Source of the DNA: Leptotrichia sp. HSP-342
GTDB taxonomy: Bacteria; Fusobacteriota; Fusobacteriia; Fusobacteriales; Leptotrichiaceae
Reading direction: 5' to 3'
Assembly (NCBI RefSeq): GCF_041199995.1
Contig: NZ_CP165646.1
Coordinates: forward strand, 1,054,001 to 1,118,000
DNA: 64,000 nucleotides
This document shows positions 34,639-45,300 of this stretch, piece after piece. The translations under genes were made by a program, and so were the position numbers. The notes under the pieces are model-generated. The model searched no databases. It saw only the letters and a program-made list of their open reading frames with translations, and was not told the origin of the DNA. Position 1 is the stretch's first letter, and each line of letters opens with the position of its first letter.

Positions 34639-34659
34639 ATTTGCAAATCATTCGCAAAT
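34639..34659. promoter_or_regulatory. Putative Zur operator
   Basis: Two 10-bp half sites, ATTTGCAAAT and ATTCGCAAAT, are arranged around one central base with a single break of symmetry, in the 7-1-7-like layout of Fur/Zur boxes. It begins immediately after the -10 box of the zur promoter, so binding would cover the transcription start. Confidence 0.7.
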
Positions 34660-34666
34660 ATTTTTT

Positions 34667-34695
34667 ATTATATATTAAAAAAACCTATTTGTCAA
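34667..34695 (-). promoter_or_regulatory. Consensus promoter of the zur-znuACB operon
   Basis: On the minus strand: TTGACA (34695-34690), 17 bp, TATAAT (34672-34667), both perfect. The -35 lies in the loop of the hairpin at 34681-34707. The start would be near 34660, on the edge of the operator. Confidence 0.85.
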
Positions 34696-34707
34696 ATGAA
34701 TAGGTTT
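34681..34707. terminator. Hairpin ending the oxidoreductase transcript
   Basis: AAACCTATT (34681-34689) pairs with AATAGGTTT (34699-34707). On the minus strand it is followed by a T run, fitting a terminator for the oxidoreductase gene ending at 34855. It overlaps the zur -35 box. Confidence 0.65.
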
Positions 34708-34714
34708 TCATATA

Positions 34715-34823
34715 TTTATAGTAAAACTGCTTTAAAACTAAACTTAAAAGGCTATGACTATTTTACTCAAATCCTAAATCTATATAATTTTTAGTAGTTT
34801 AATTTTAAATAGGTTTGAGTATA
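34715..34823 (-). repeat. Repeat family 2, copy 1 (109 bp)
   Basis: On the minus strand the first 49 bp are identical to 60191-60239; the remaining part stays alignable (GAGTAAAATAGTCATA and AGTTTTACTATAAA blocks). It is placed just after the stop of the oxidoreductase gene, before the terminator hairpin. No coding capacity. Confidence 0.8.
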
Positions 34824-34854
34824 TAATAAACTTGAGGTTATACCAACTGAAAAA

Positions 34855-35844
34855 TTATTGTCCTGTGGTTATAATAACTTTTCCATTAGCACTATTTGAT
34901 TCTAAAAATTTATGTGCCAAAGAAATTTCATCTAATATAAAAATTTTTGCAATTCTTGGCTTTATGCCATGTTTTTCAATAAAATCAAACATTTCTTTTA
35001 TTGTATCTTTTTTGACAATTGTGCTGTTAAATGAAGTTAGGTAGGATTCTGAAGGGATTTCGTCAAGCGGCTCAAAATTTTTAATTACCCATCCTCCAAG
35101 ACAGCCTGTCATGCAGACTATTCCACCTTGCTTCACAGATTTTAAAGAATTTTTCAAAGTAGGAGTGCCGATTAAATCAAGAACTTTGTCAACTCCGTCT
35201 GGAAAATATTCTTGTAACTGAGTGTCAAAAGTTTCATCTTGAATTAGGACAAAATCTGCTCCTATTTCTTTTAAAAATTCAACTTTAGCCTTACTTCTTG
35301 ATGTTGCAATCACGGTATTTCCAAAACTTTTGGCAAGCTGAATTGAAGCAAGGGCAACTGAACTTGTTCCGCCACGAATTAACAGAGTGTCAGTGTTTTT
35401 TAACTGCAGGCTTTTAAATAAAGAGCCGTAAGCTGTGTAGTATAATTCAGGATATGCTGCAATTTTTATCCAGTCTGTTTCTGAAAGAGTTATCGGATGT
35501 ACTTGAGAAGATGGTACAAGTGTGTATTCGGCGTAACTTCCGTTAAATTCACGCCCCAAGCCATTCATCATTGTGAAAACTCTATCTCCTTTCTGAAAAT
35601 GGCTATCAGAAGCATCTTCAATAACGCCAGCACATTCAATTCCAATCACGCGTGGCAATTTCACAGAAGGAGAAAATCCATCTCTAGTAAATATTTCAGC
35701 CCGATTTATTCCAAAAGCCTTAATTTTTATAAGAACCCAGCCATTTTTTACTTTTGGAATTTCAATATTTTGAATTTTTAATTCATCAGCAGTACAAGGT
35801 TTTTCAAGAACAACAGCTTTCATAGTATTTTTTTTATTTAACAT
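34855..35844 (-). CDS. Zinc-type alcohol dehydrogenase-like / quinone oxidoreductase
   Basis: Medium-chain dehydrogenase/reductase of 329 residues. The N-terminal GroES-like domain shows GINRAEIFTRDGFSP and PRVIGIECAGVI; the NAD(P)-binding part has RGGTSSVALASIQLAKSFG. The catalytic-zinc Cys/His set of alcohol dehydrogenases is lacking, so it belongs to the quinone oxidoreductase branch, which uses NADPH. AAAGGA is 8 bp before the ATG. It is divergent from a MarR regulator with which it shares an operator, suggesting induction by a reactive electrophile or quinone. Confidence 0.86.
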   Translation of the reverse strand: MLNKKNTMKAVVLEKPCTADELKIQNIEIPKVKNGWVLIKIKAFGINRAEIFTRDGFSPSVKLPRVIGIECAGVIEDASDSHFQKGDRVFTMMNGLGREFNGSYAEYTLVPSSQVHPITLSETDWIKIAAYPELYYTAYGSLFKSLQLKNTDTLLIRGGTSSVALASIQLAKSFGNTVIATSRSKAKVEFLKEIGADFVLIQDETFDTQLQEYFPDGVDKVLDLIGTPTLKNSLKSVKQGGIVCMTGCLGGWVIKNFEPLDEIPSESYLTSFNSTIVKKDTIKEMFDFIEKHGIKPRIAKIFILDEISLAHKFLESNSANGKVIITTGQ

Positions 35845-35876
35845 AGTAAAATTCCTTTCTTACTTTTAAATTTTAA

Positions 35877-35928
35877 TTGACAAAAATAATTCTTTATAGT
35901 ATTATACTATATAGAAATAAAAAGTCAA
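35877..35928. promoter_or_regulatory. Divergent promoters with one shared palindromic operator
   Basis: Plus strand: TTGACA (35877-35882), 17 bp, TATTAT (35900-35905) toward the MarR gene. Minus strand: TTGACT (35928-35923), 16 bp, TATAAT (35906-35901) toward the oxidoreductase. The two -10 boxes overlap within the perfect palindrome TATAGTATTATACTATA (35895-35911, 7-bp arms), a good MarR-type site that could shut both promoters at once. Confidence 0.75.
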
Positions 35929-35957
35929 AAAAATTTTGTTTAGGTTAGGAGGCTATG

Positions 35958-36413
35958 ATGAATAAAAAAGTAAATTTGGGAATATATATAAGCAAAATTA
36001 AGCAGACGCACGATAGAATCTTAAATTATATTCTTTCAAAAAGAGAAATTACCGTTTTTAATGGTGAACGTGGGAAAATCTTGCATATACTCTGGGAGAA
36101 GGATAATGTAACGTGTAAGGAATTGTCCGAAAAAACGGGGCTTGCGATAAATACGCTTACGCCAATGCTGGATAGGATTGAAAAGGCTGGACTGATAGAA
36201 AGAGCACCACATCCTGATGATAGACGGAAAGTGCTGATAAAACTTACAGAATACGCACAAGGCTTTAAAAAAGAATATGAGGAAATTTCTGAAACTATGA
36301 CAAATTATGTTTATGAGGGATTTTCTCAAGAGGAAATTGAGATGTGTGAAAGATTTTTAGAAAGGATTTCGCAAAATTTAGAGAAAGTTGAAAAGGAAAG
36401 AAGCAAGAAATAA
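35958..36413 (+). CDS. MarR-family transcriptional regulator
   Basis: Winged-helix repressor of 151 residues. The recognition-helix region reads VTCKELSEKTGLAINTLTPMLDRIEKAGLIER, and the wing is PHPDDRRKVLIKLT, with DDRR as the usual motif. Helices at both ends give the dimer interface. ATG 35958 is favoured because AGGAGG is 5 bp upstream; an ATG at 35955 would be too close. The gene is 15 bp before an osmoprotectant transporter, recalling GbsR/OpcR, the MarR-type controllers of opu genes in Bacillus; control of the divergent oxidoreductase is equally suggested. Confidence 0.92.
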   Translation: MNKKVNLGIYISKIKQTHDRILNYILSKREITVFNGERGKILHILWEKDNVTCKELSEKTGLAINTLTPMLDRIEKAGLIERAPHPDDRRKVLIKLTEYAQGFKKEYEEISETMTNYVYEGFSQEEIEMCERFLERISQNLEKVEKERSKK

Positions 36414-36428
36414 CGGGAAGGAGAGAAT

Positions 36429-37268
36429 ATGAATAAAATTATAGAATTTCAGAATGTAAATAAAGTGTATCCAAATGGAAATGAAGCTGTAAAGGATATG
36501 AATTTTTCGATAAATGAAGGAGAATTTATTGTGTTTATCGGAACTTCGGGAAGCGGAAAAACTACAGCTTTGAAAATGATAAATAGGCTGGAGGATGCGA
36601 CTTCTGGAAAAATAGAAATAAAAGGGAAAAATATTTTTGAATATAATATTCATAAAATGCGTTGGAATATGGGTTATGTCTTACAGCAAGTTGCTTTGTT
36701 TCCGCATCTGACAGTAGAAGAAAATATAAGTATAGTGCCTGAACTGAAAGGATGGAAGAAAGAGGAAATAAAGGCAAGGACAGAAGAACTTCTGGAAATG
36801 ATTGGACTGGAAAGTGAGAAATATTTGAAAAGAATACCGTCTGAACTGTCTGGCGGGGAAGCACAGAGAATCGGAATTGCAAGGGCATTAGCAGGGAATC
36901 CTGAAATTATACTTATGGATGAGCCTTTTAGCGCGTTAGATCCAATTACAAGGAAAAGTTTACAGAAAGACATAAAAGAATTGCAGCAGAAAATTAATAA
37001 AACAATTGTTTTTGTAACACATGATATTGAAGAAGCCTTTTATCTGGGAGACAGGATTTTTATAATTAAGGATGGGGAAATTCTTCAATCTGGGACGAAA
37101 TCCGAATTAATTAATAATCCGAAAGATGAATTTGTAAGGGAATTTATCAGTTTGGAGCAAAATAAGAATATTGAAAATGAAATTGATAAAAAAATTATTG
37201 AGAAATTAAAGGAAAATGGAGAATATGAGAAACTAATTTTAGAAATAAAAGGAGAAAATAATGAATAA
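36429..37268 (+). CDS. Osmoprotectant ABC transporter ATP-binding protein (OpuCA/ProV-like)
   Basis: ATPase of 279 residues with Walker A GTSGSGKT, signature LSGGEAQRIGIARALA, Walker B IILMDEPFSALD and the switch VTHD. The sequence VNKVYPNGNEAVKDMNFS at the start is that of glycine betaine/carnitine/choline importers. The C-terminal CBS domains of OpuCA are missing: only a short helical tail follows the ATPase. Its end overlaps the next gene by 8 bp. Confidence 0.88.
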   Translation: MNKIIEFQNVNKVYPNGNEAVKDMNFSINEGEFIVFIGTSGSGKTTALKMINRLEDATSGKIEIKGKNIFEYNIHKMRWNMGYVLQQVALFPHLTVEENISIVPELKGWKKEEIKARTEELLEMIGLESEKYLKRIPSELSGGEAQRIGIARALAGNPEIILMDEPFSALDPITRKSLQKDIKELQQKINKTIVFVTHDIEEAFYLGDRIFIIKDGEILQSGTKSELINNPKDEFVREFISLEQNKNIENEIDKKIIEKLKENGEYEKLILEIKGENNE

Positions 37269-38781
37269 TAACTTTTTTCAAGTATTTTATGAGCGTAAAG
37301 AGGAGTTTTTCAAGGCTATTATTGAGCATATGCAGATTTCATTTTATGCACTTGTAATTGCTTTAATTATTGCAGTTCCGCTTGGAATTTATTTGACATA
37401 TAAAAAGAAAATAGCAGAAATAATTATCGGACTTACAGCAGTAATGCAAACAGTTCCATCACTTGCTTTACTTGGACTTCTTATTCCGATAATGGGAATT
37501 GGTAGAAAACCAGCAATTACAGCACTTGTAATTTATGCCTTGCTTCCAATTTTACGAAACACATATACAGGAATAAATGGGGTAGATCCAGTATATATGG
37601 TAGCTTCAAGGGCTATGGGAATGAATAAGGCACAGCAGCTTTTTAAAATTCAACTGCCACTTGCAATGCCTGTAATTATGGCAGGAATCCGTACAGCAAC
37701 AGTGCTTATCATTGGAACAGCAACACTTGCTTCGTTGATTGGTGCAGGAGGGCTTGGAAAACTAATTTTGCTTGGACTTGATAGAAACAATATGAACTTA
37801 ATTTTGCTTGGAGCAATTCCGTCTGCATTGTTAGCGGTTTTATTTGATTTTGTGCTTAAAAAACTGGAAAATAAAAACTGGAAAGTAATTGTAATTTCAT
37901 TTATAAGTCTATTTATAATATTTTTGGCTGGAAATTTAGTTATGAATAAGCAAAGCAAAAAAGATAAAATTGTAATTTCAGGGAAATTGGGAACAGAGCC
38001 GGAAATATTGATAAATATGTATAAATTTCTGATTGAAGCGGAAATGAACGTGGATGTAGAACTAAAATCAGGATTTGGAAATACATCATTTAACTTTAAT
38101 GCCTTAAAATCAGGAGATGTCGATATTTATCCTGAATTTACAGGAACTGTAGTATTTACATTCCTTAACGAAACGCCAGTAAGCAATATAAAAGACCAAG
38201 TTTATGAGCAGGCTAGAAATGGAATCTTGAAAAAATATGATATGGTACTGTTAAAGCCGATGGCATACAATAACACTTATGCAGTTGGGGTTACACAAAA
38301 ATTTGCAAGTGAAAATAATCTTACAAAAATATCGGATTTGGCACGAGTGAAGGATAAGGCAAAAGTTGGATTTACACGAGAATTTGTTGAAAGGGAAGAC
38401 GGATACAAAGGAATGAAGAAATTATATAACTTTGAATTTTCAAGTGTGAAGGAATTTGAGCCAAAACTACGTTATGTGGCGGTGCAAAGTGGAGATATAA
38501 ATGTGATTGACGCTTATTCTACGGATAGTGAGCTGGAGCAGTATAAAATTACAGTTCTGGAAGACGATAAGAATTTATTCCCTCCATATCAGGGAGCTCC
38601 TTTAATGAAAAGAGAAACTCTGAAAAAATATCCAAAATTAGAGCAAATCTTAAATAAATTACATAATAAAGTCACAGATGATGAAATGCGTAAAATGAAC
38701 TTTGAAGTAGGAGTCAATGGAAAAAAAGCTTATGATGTGGCAAAGGAATATTTGATAAAAAATGGAATGATAAAAAAATAG
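37261..38781 (+). CDS. Fused osmoprotectant permease and substrate-binding protein (OpuCB-OpuCC type)
   Basis: A 506-residue fusion. Residues about 1-210 are an ABC permease with six segments and the conserved AVMQTVPSLALLGLLIP and GMNKAQQLFKIQLPLAMPVI motifs. A further membrane segment near residue 220 links it to an extracellular betaine/choline-type binding domain (about 235-506) starting KIVISGKLGTEPEIL. This fused form is known in several Firmicutes and Fusobacteria transporters. The ATG overlaps the ATPase gene, so translation is coupled. Confidence 0.9.
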   Translation: MNNNFFQVFYERKEEFFKAIIEHMQISFYALVIALIIAVPLGIYLTYKKKIAEIIIGLTAVMQTVPSLALLGLLIPIMGIGRKPAITALVIYALLPILRNTYTGINGVDPVYMVASRAMGMNKAQQLFKIQLPLAMPVIMAGIRTATVLIIGTATLASLIGAGGLGKLILLGLDRNNMNLILLGAIPSALLAVLFDFVLKKLENKNWKVIVISFISLFIIFLAGNLVMNKQSKKDKIVISGKLGTEPEILINMYKFLIEAEMNVDVELKSGFGNTSFNFNALKSGDVDIYPEFTGTVVFTFLNETPVSNIKDQVYEQARNGILKKYDMVLLKPMAYNNTYAVGVTQKFASENNLTKISDLARVKDKAKVGFTREFVEREDGYKGMKKLYNFEFSSVKEFEPKLRYVAVQSGDINVIDAYSTDSELEQYKITVLEDDKNLFPPYQGAPLMKRETLKKYPKLEQILNKLHNKVTDDEMRKMNFEVGVNGKKAYDVAKEYLIKNGMIKK

Positions 38782-38907
38782 AGAAAAACATATATAAATA
38801 AACATAAAAATTATCAAAAAACTCTGTGATAAGTATTTAGAAATATTTATTTTTCTGTCTTTATATATTAAAATAAAATTAATTACACATTATTTTCTAA
38901 AAAAATA

Positions 38908-38936
38908 TTGACCATTCTTTTTTGATATTCTATAAT
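38908..38936 (+). promoter_or_regulatory. Strong distal promoter in the gene-free stretch before the large autotransporter
   Basis: TTGACC (38908-38913), 17 bp, TATAAT (38931-38936). It lies more than 400 bp upstream of the autotransporter, in a 583-bp stretch (38782-39364) with no gene. It would give a long leader or a separate small RNA. Confidence 0.65.
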
Positions 38937-39107
38937 GTAATAGAACAAATTTTGAAAAGATTACAATAGTGTGAATATAATAAAACTATTTTAATTAAAT
39001 ATAAGAATTAAGATAATTTTTGAAATTATAGATAGTTTTATATTTAGGAGTTTAGATGTATATTAAAGTAGATTACTGTATTTTATACAATCTATCTGTA
39101 AAATAAA

Positions 39108-39144
39108 AAAGTTTGGACTAAATGATGTACAATAGCCAAACTTT
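39108..39144. other. Hairpin in the long leader
   Basis: AAAGTTTGG (39108-39116) pairs perfectly with CCAAACTTT (39136-39144). On the minus strand it is followed by a T run. No minus-strand gene ends here, so it could be part of an unannotated RNA. Confidence 0.5.
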
Positions 39145-39278
39145 CAATGTGAAATAATTTTTTACTAAAATAATGATCATCACTTAATCTTATAAATAAA
39201 AAAATATCACTATAAAATCATGTTTTAGTAAAATTTTATGATTAAAAACAAGAAATTTAAATAATACATTATTATTCT

Positions 39279-39308
39279 TTGAAAAAATATTGTTTTTACT
39301 GATAATAT
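39279..39308 (+). promoter_or_regulatory. Possible proximal promoter of the large autotransporter
   Basis: TTGAAA (39279-39284), 18 bp, TAATAT (39303-39308), about 57 bp before the chosen start. It competes with the distal promoter at 38908. Confidence 0.45.
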
Positions 39309-39364
39309 CTTGTAGTTTTTAGATTTTAACTACAAAAAATAAAATAGAAAGGATGATAAAAAGA

Positions 39365-42300
39365 ATGGCAAATGATTTACAGAGTTTACGGAAAGGATTA
39401 AAAAGCTTTGCGAAAAGGTGTAAGGATTTTAAGTATACAGAATCTGCATTACTTACGTTTTTATTATGTGGGACAATAGTGTCAAATAATTTATTTTCGG
39501 CTGAAGTTAAGAAACAGACAAGTGTTGGAAGTAATACACAAGCATTGAATAATTTTGTTAAAAATGAAAAATTGAAAATAAAAACATCGAGGTCAAGACA
39601 TAAAAAACTATTAAATGGATTGAATTCAGAATTAATTGAGCTTATGGAACAAGGGGAACATGTAACAAAAAGTCCATGGAGCAGCTGGCAATTTGCAATA
39701 AATGAATTTTCTAATGATTGGAATGGAACTTATAAAGGTCGTGGAGATAAAACAGGAGGATTTATTTATGCTAGAGAAGTAGGAAAAGCAAAATATACTC
39801 AAAAAACGAATAACAATCGTTATGGAACAACAAGATTAAATTTAATAGATACGGCTGAACCAAAAGTACCAATACATATGAATGCTTCGATAAATCCAAG
39901 AGTTCTAACAAAAGGACGGATAACACCACCTGATAAAACAGTGAATGTTCCGACTTTACCAGAAACTGTTGAATTTACACCAGTTAGTCCAAGTATTCCG
40001 ACAATAACTCCGTCAACAATTACAATCACACCGATTACATTATCAGCAATTTGGAATAGTAGTGGATTGGATACTGTAGGATTGAATAGAGATGTAACAA
40101 TTCCTGGTAGTTATGATTTACTTCCGACTACAAAAGCAAGAAATCAGACGGATCCTGGTGGGAAGAATTGGAATGGAGCAAGAATAGCAGAAACAATTAT
40201 GGATATAGGAGGTACTCCAGGAAAAGGCTTTACTATTGCTGCAGGAGTAACTATAAATATACAAAGAGATGGAACAAGAGCTGCAGTTATTGATGCAGGA
40301 AATTGGGGACTAAGTACACCACAAACAACATCAGTAACTAATAATGGAAAAATTAATCTTTATAACCAAACTACTGCAGGTCTAGAGGTACAAGGTAATC
40401 CACTAGTTGGTGATTTTTCATTGATAAATAATGGAGAAATAATCGGACATGGGAGTAAGCAAGTCGCTTTAACATTGACACCAGAGCAACCAAATGCACA
40501 CGGAAGTATTCAAACTTTGAAAAATAATACTAAAATTGATATGGCTGGAAGTCAGTCGGTAGGATTAAATATTGTTAATCGAAAACTTTATCAAAGTACA
40601 GAGAATGCGGCATTAAATAAAATTTATCCGGGTGGTTTTTATAATGATTTAAAAACAGTAGCAATAAATAGCAGTGGTGCTAAAATAACACTTGGTGGAA
40701 CAAATAGTTATGGTATTGCTTTTGGAGCATTGGGTCATGATAGTCAATTAACTGAAGGCTCAGTATTTCAAAATTCAGGAGATATAAATGTTAATAATGA
40801 TAGTTCAGGTGGAATTGCTGTAAAAGCTGCTAAATATTGGGTTGATGTTTCAGGAAAAGATAAAACATTTACGGCGACAGATACTATTTCTGCAACGCTT
40901 GAAAATACTTCTACTGGAAAAATTACTGTAAAAGGAACAAATTCATTTGGAATTTATTCTGAAGAGATAAATGGAACAAATCATGGAGCTATAAATATAG
41001 AAGGCAGTAAAGATTACTCAATAGCTCTTCGTGCGAATAAAACTGGAACTGTGATACCAACATTAACTAACAATGGTACAGTTTCTATTTCAAGTACTGG
41101 AAAGGAAAATATTGGTTTTTATACGAAGAATGCGAAAGTTGTTAATAACGCTGGAAAAACAGTCAGTATAACTGCTGGTCAAAATATTGGAATGGCGGTT
41201 TATGGGACTAGTAAGACTGATTATGGAGAAGGAACTAATGCTGGAACGATTACAGCTAATTCGGCTGGATCTATTGGAGTTATAACTTCTAATTATGGGA
41301 AAGTAACAAATACAGGAACTATAGGTGTTACTGGTGGAAATACGTCAGATAATAACAAAGGTACTGTTGCGGTAATTGTTGGGAAAAATTCAACGATTGA
41401 TAGTAGTAATGGAACGATTAATGCAACTGTAACTGATAACAAATCTATTGGGGTTTATTCTGATGGAACATTAAAATTAGGTACTGGAACGATTTCGGCT
41501 GATGCAGGAGCGATTAACTATTTTGCTGATAATAATGGAGAAATTGAAGTTGTAAGTGGAAAAACATCTACAGCTACGACTGGTCAAAAATCATTGTTAT
41601 TTTACAATGGTACAAATGGAACTGGGAAAGTTAAAATAAGTGGGACTTTGAATGCAACAGTTGCTGGTGGGACAGATGCAACTAATAGAGGGACTGCATT
41701 TTACTATGTACCAAGTACGACTTCAGCTACTGGAAGTGCGGTTGGATATAATAATACTGTAAATTACGGTGCTTTTGGAGCTTCTGATATTAGTGGTTAT
41801 TTTGCTACTACTTTTAGTGGAACAATTGCAAATCTTAATTTAACAATGCAAAATGATTCAAGATTGTTTTTAGCTTCAAAAGTTAAGATGAATTTAAGTG
41901 ATACGAATATTTCATCTGTGCCTGGTGGTCCAACTATAACAGGAAGTAACTATAAAAATTTCATGCTTTATTTAAGTGAAGTTAAAGTAGACAATGCAGT
42001 TGATCTTGATAATGCTACAGATCTGTATAATACTTTGGAAATTTCTAATTCATCAATAATTAACCAAAACAAGATAAGCGGAAATGATGACGGTCGTGTT
42101 GCAATGGCTCAAGAAAATAAAACAGTATCAAAACCAGCAGTAACTCTAATGAATGACACAGCAGGAACGATTGAACTAAATGGGAAAAATGCGCTTGCAA
42201 TTTATGCGAAATACGGAAATGTAGTTAATAGAGGGCAAATTACGCTAAATGGAAAGGATTCGACAGGACTTTACGGTGTTGAAAACTCAAAAGTAATTAA

Positions 42301-45300
42301 TGAATCAACTGGAAAAATTACATTAGACGGTGAATCTGGAGCTGCAATGTACTATACAAATACATCTGCAACTAAATTAACTTCTGAAATAATGCAAAAT
42401 GATGGAACAATTGATGGAGAAAGTGATTCTTCAATCGGAATGATTTACGATGCAGGAAAATTAGATGCGTCAGTTTCAAGTGGAACAGCAACATTAGTAA
42501 AAAATACAGGAACAATCTCACTAACAGGAGATAAAAATGTAGGAATCTTTACAAAACCAGATACATTAAACAAAGGGTATGTAACTGAAAATAGTGGAAA
42601 TATTATATTAACAGGAGATTCTGCAACATTAAGTAATCCAAATGTTGGAATTTATACAACTGGAAAAAACAATACAATTAAAACGAATGCAGGCTCTAAA
42701 ATTGAGACAGGAGCGAAAACAGTTGGAATATTTGGATATGCAGTGGAAAACTCTGGAGATATAACAGTTGGAAGTGGTGGAGTTGCAATTTATTCACAAA
42801 ATGGTGATATTGCATTAAGTGATGGAACGATAAAAACTGGAAATGATGAGGCTGTAGGACTTTATTTGGTGGGAGAAAATCAAAATGCTCATGTCAATGT
42901 CAATGCAAAATTTGATCTTGGAGATAATTCATTTGGAATTGTAAATGCCAACGCAACTGGAAATAACTATATTACGAGTAGTGCGACAAGTGTTGAATTA
43001 GGAAGTAGAGCTGTTTACGCATATTCAGCTGATAAACTTGGAGTAATTGCCAATTACACAGATATTAGTACAAAAAATGCAACAAGTAGAGAAAACTTTG
43101 GTATTTATTCATCAGGAAGAGTTGATAATCATGGAAATATTAACTTTGAGAACGGTATTGGAAATGTCGGAATTTATGTAACTGGAACAGATGGGAAAGC
43201 CTTTAACTTAAATGGTGGAACAATAACAATAAGTAAATCTGATGTTGTTGGAAACAATTATTCAATAGGAATGGCAGCTAAAAATGGTGCAGTTGCTGAA
43301 AATGAAGGAATAATCAATGTTACAGGTGACAATGGAATTGGAATGTATGCAAGTGGGCCTGGTTCTAAAGTTATAAATAAGGCAACTGGAGTAATAAACT
43401 TATCTGGAGATAGCACAATCGGAATGTATCTTGATGATTATGCAGTTGGAGAAAATTATGGAACGATCCAAACTACACCAAATTCTACTGGTGAAGGAAT
43501 TATGGGAGTTTACGCGCTTAATAATGCAGTTATTAAAAACTATGGTACAATTAGAATTAATGCAGTTGATGGAGTAGGAGTTTATGTAGGAAGAAATGCA
43601 GAATTAGAAGGAAATACGTCAACAAATGATATTAGTGCTACAGGAACTGATTCAGAACATATTTATAGAACAAGCAGAACTGATACTTCAAAAGGTGTTA
43701 AAGGAATAAGATTTAGTTTGCCTCATTTAGGCTCATTAACAGCCGATGTAATTAGAAATGATGTAAATGTAACTCCAACATTAGTCGACACAGATATAGC
43801 GACACCTTCTCCAAATTATGTTCATTTAGCAGCAGGAGATATTAATTTGAATACTTTTGATCCATTGTTTACTCAAAATAACGGTGGAGGTTCAAGTATT
43901 GGAATGTATGTAGATACTTCTGGTGTAAGATACACTAATCCAATTCAAGGGTTAGAAAATCTAACAAGATTGAGAAAAATAAACTTAATTTTTGGAATAG
44001 AAGCAACGCAGTATACTGACTCTAAAGATATACAAATTGGAAATAACATTATAGCACCTTATAATGCAGCAATAATGAGTGTCAGCCATGTAAATCCAGC
44101 TGCAAAATGGGAAATTTTTTCAAGTAGTTTATTATGGATAGCAACTGCAACACAAAATCCAGATCAAACAATTGCAAATGTATATCTATCAAAAATACCA
44201 TTTAATTCATTTGCAGAAGATGGAGATATAGATAACTATAATTTCCTAACAGGTTTAGAAGAAAAAGAAGCTTTAAAAGATGTTACAGAAAGAAAGATAT
44301 TCAATAAATTAAATGGATTAGGAAAAGGAGAGGCCCACATCTTAGCACAAGCAGTTGACGAAATGAAAGGGCACCAATATTCAAATATTCAACAAAGAAT
44401 ATACGAAACTGGAAATACTTTAAGTAAAGAGTTTAAGTATTTACAAGAAGAATGGAGAAATCCTTCAAAACAAAGTAATAAAATAAAAGCCTTTGGAAAT
44501 AAAGGAGAATTAAAAACTAATACAGCAGGAGTAATTGACTATACAAATAATGCTTATGGTGTAGCGTATGTTCACGAAGATGAAGCAATTAAACTTGGAA
44601 ATTCAAGTGGATGGTATGCAGGAGTGGCAAACAACCAATTCAAGTTAAAAGACATAGGACATTCACGTGAAAATCAAACAATGATAAAAGCAGGAATATT
44701 TAAAACAATGGCACCAAAACAAGATCACAACGGTTCATTAACTTGGAGAATTTCCGCAGAAACATTTGCAGGACGTGGAAATATGAAGCGTAAGTACTGG
44801 GTTGTAGACGATACTTATGAAGCTAAAGGTGATTACAACATTTACGGAGTCGCATTAAAAAATGAAATTGGAAAAACGATCAGAACAACTGAAAAAACAA
44901 GTATAAGACCATATGGATTATTAAATATGGAATACGGAAAATACTCAAACATTAAAGAATCTGGTCCAATGGCACTTGAAATAAAAGGAAACGATTATTT
45001 TTCAGTAAAACCAGAAGCAGGACTTGCATTTAACTTCAAACAAACACTAGGAGCAAGAAGTAATCTAAAAATAAACGTAACAGCAGCCTATGAAAATGAA
45101 TTAGGAAAATTAAACAATGTTCAAAACAAAGCTAGATTTAGAGGGACACAATCAGAATACTACAATCTTCACGGAGATAAAGAAAATCGAAAAGGAAATG
45201 GTAAATTTGATTTAAATTTAGGATGGGATAACACATTGTTTGGAATTACAGTTAATGCTGGATATGATACGACTGGGAAGAATTTTAGAAGTGGAATAGG

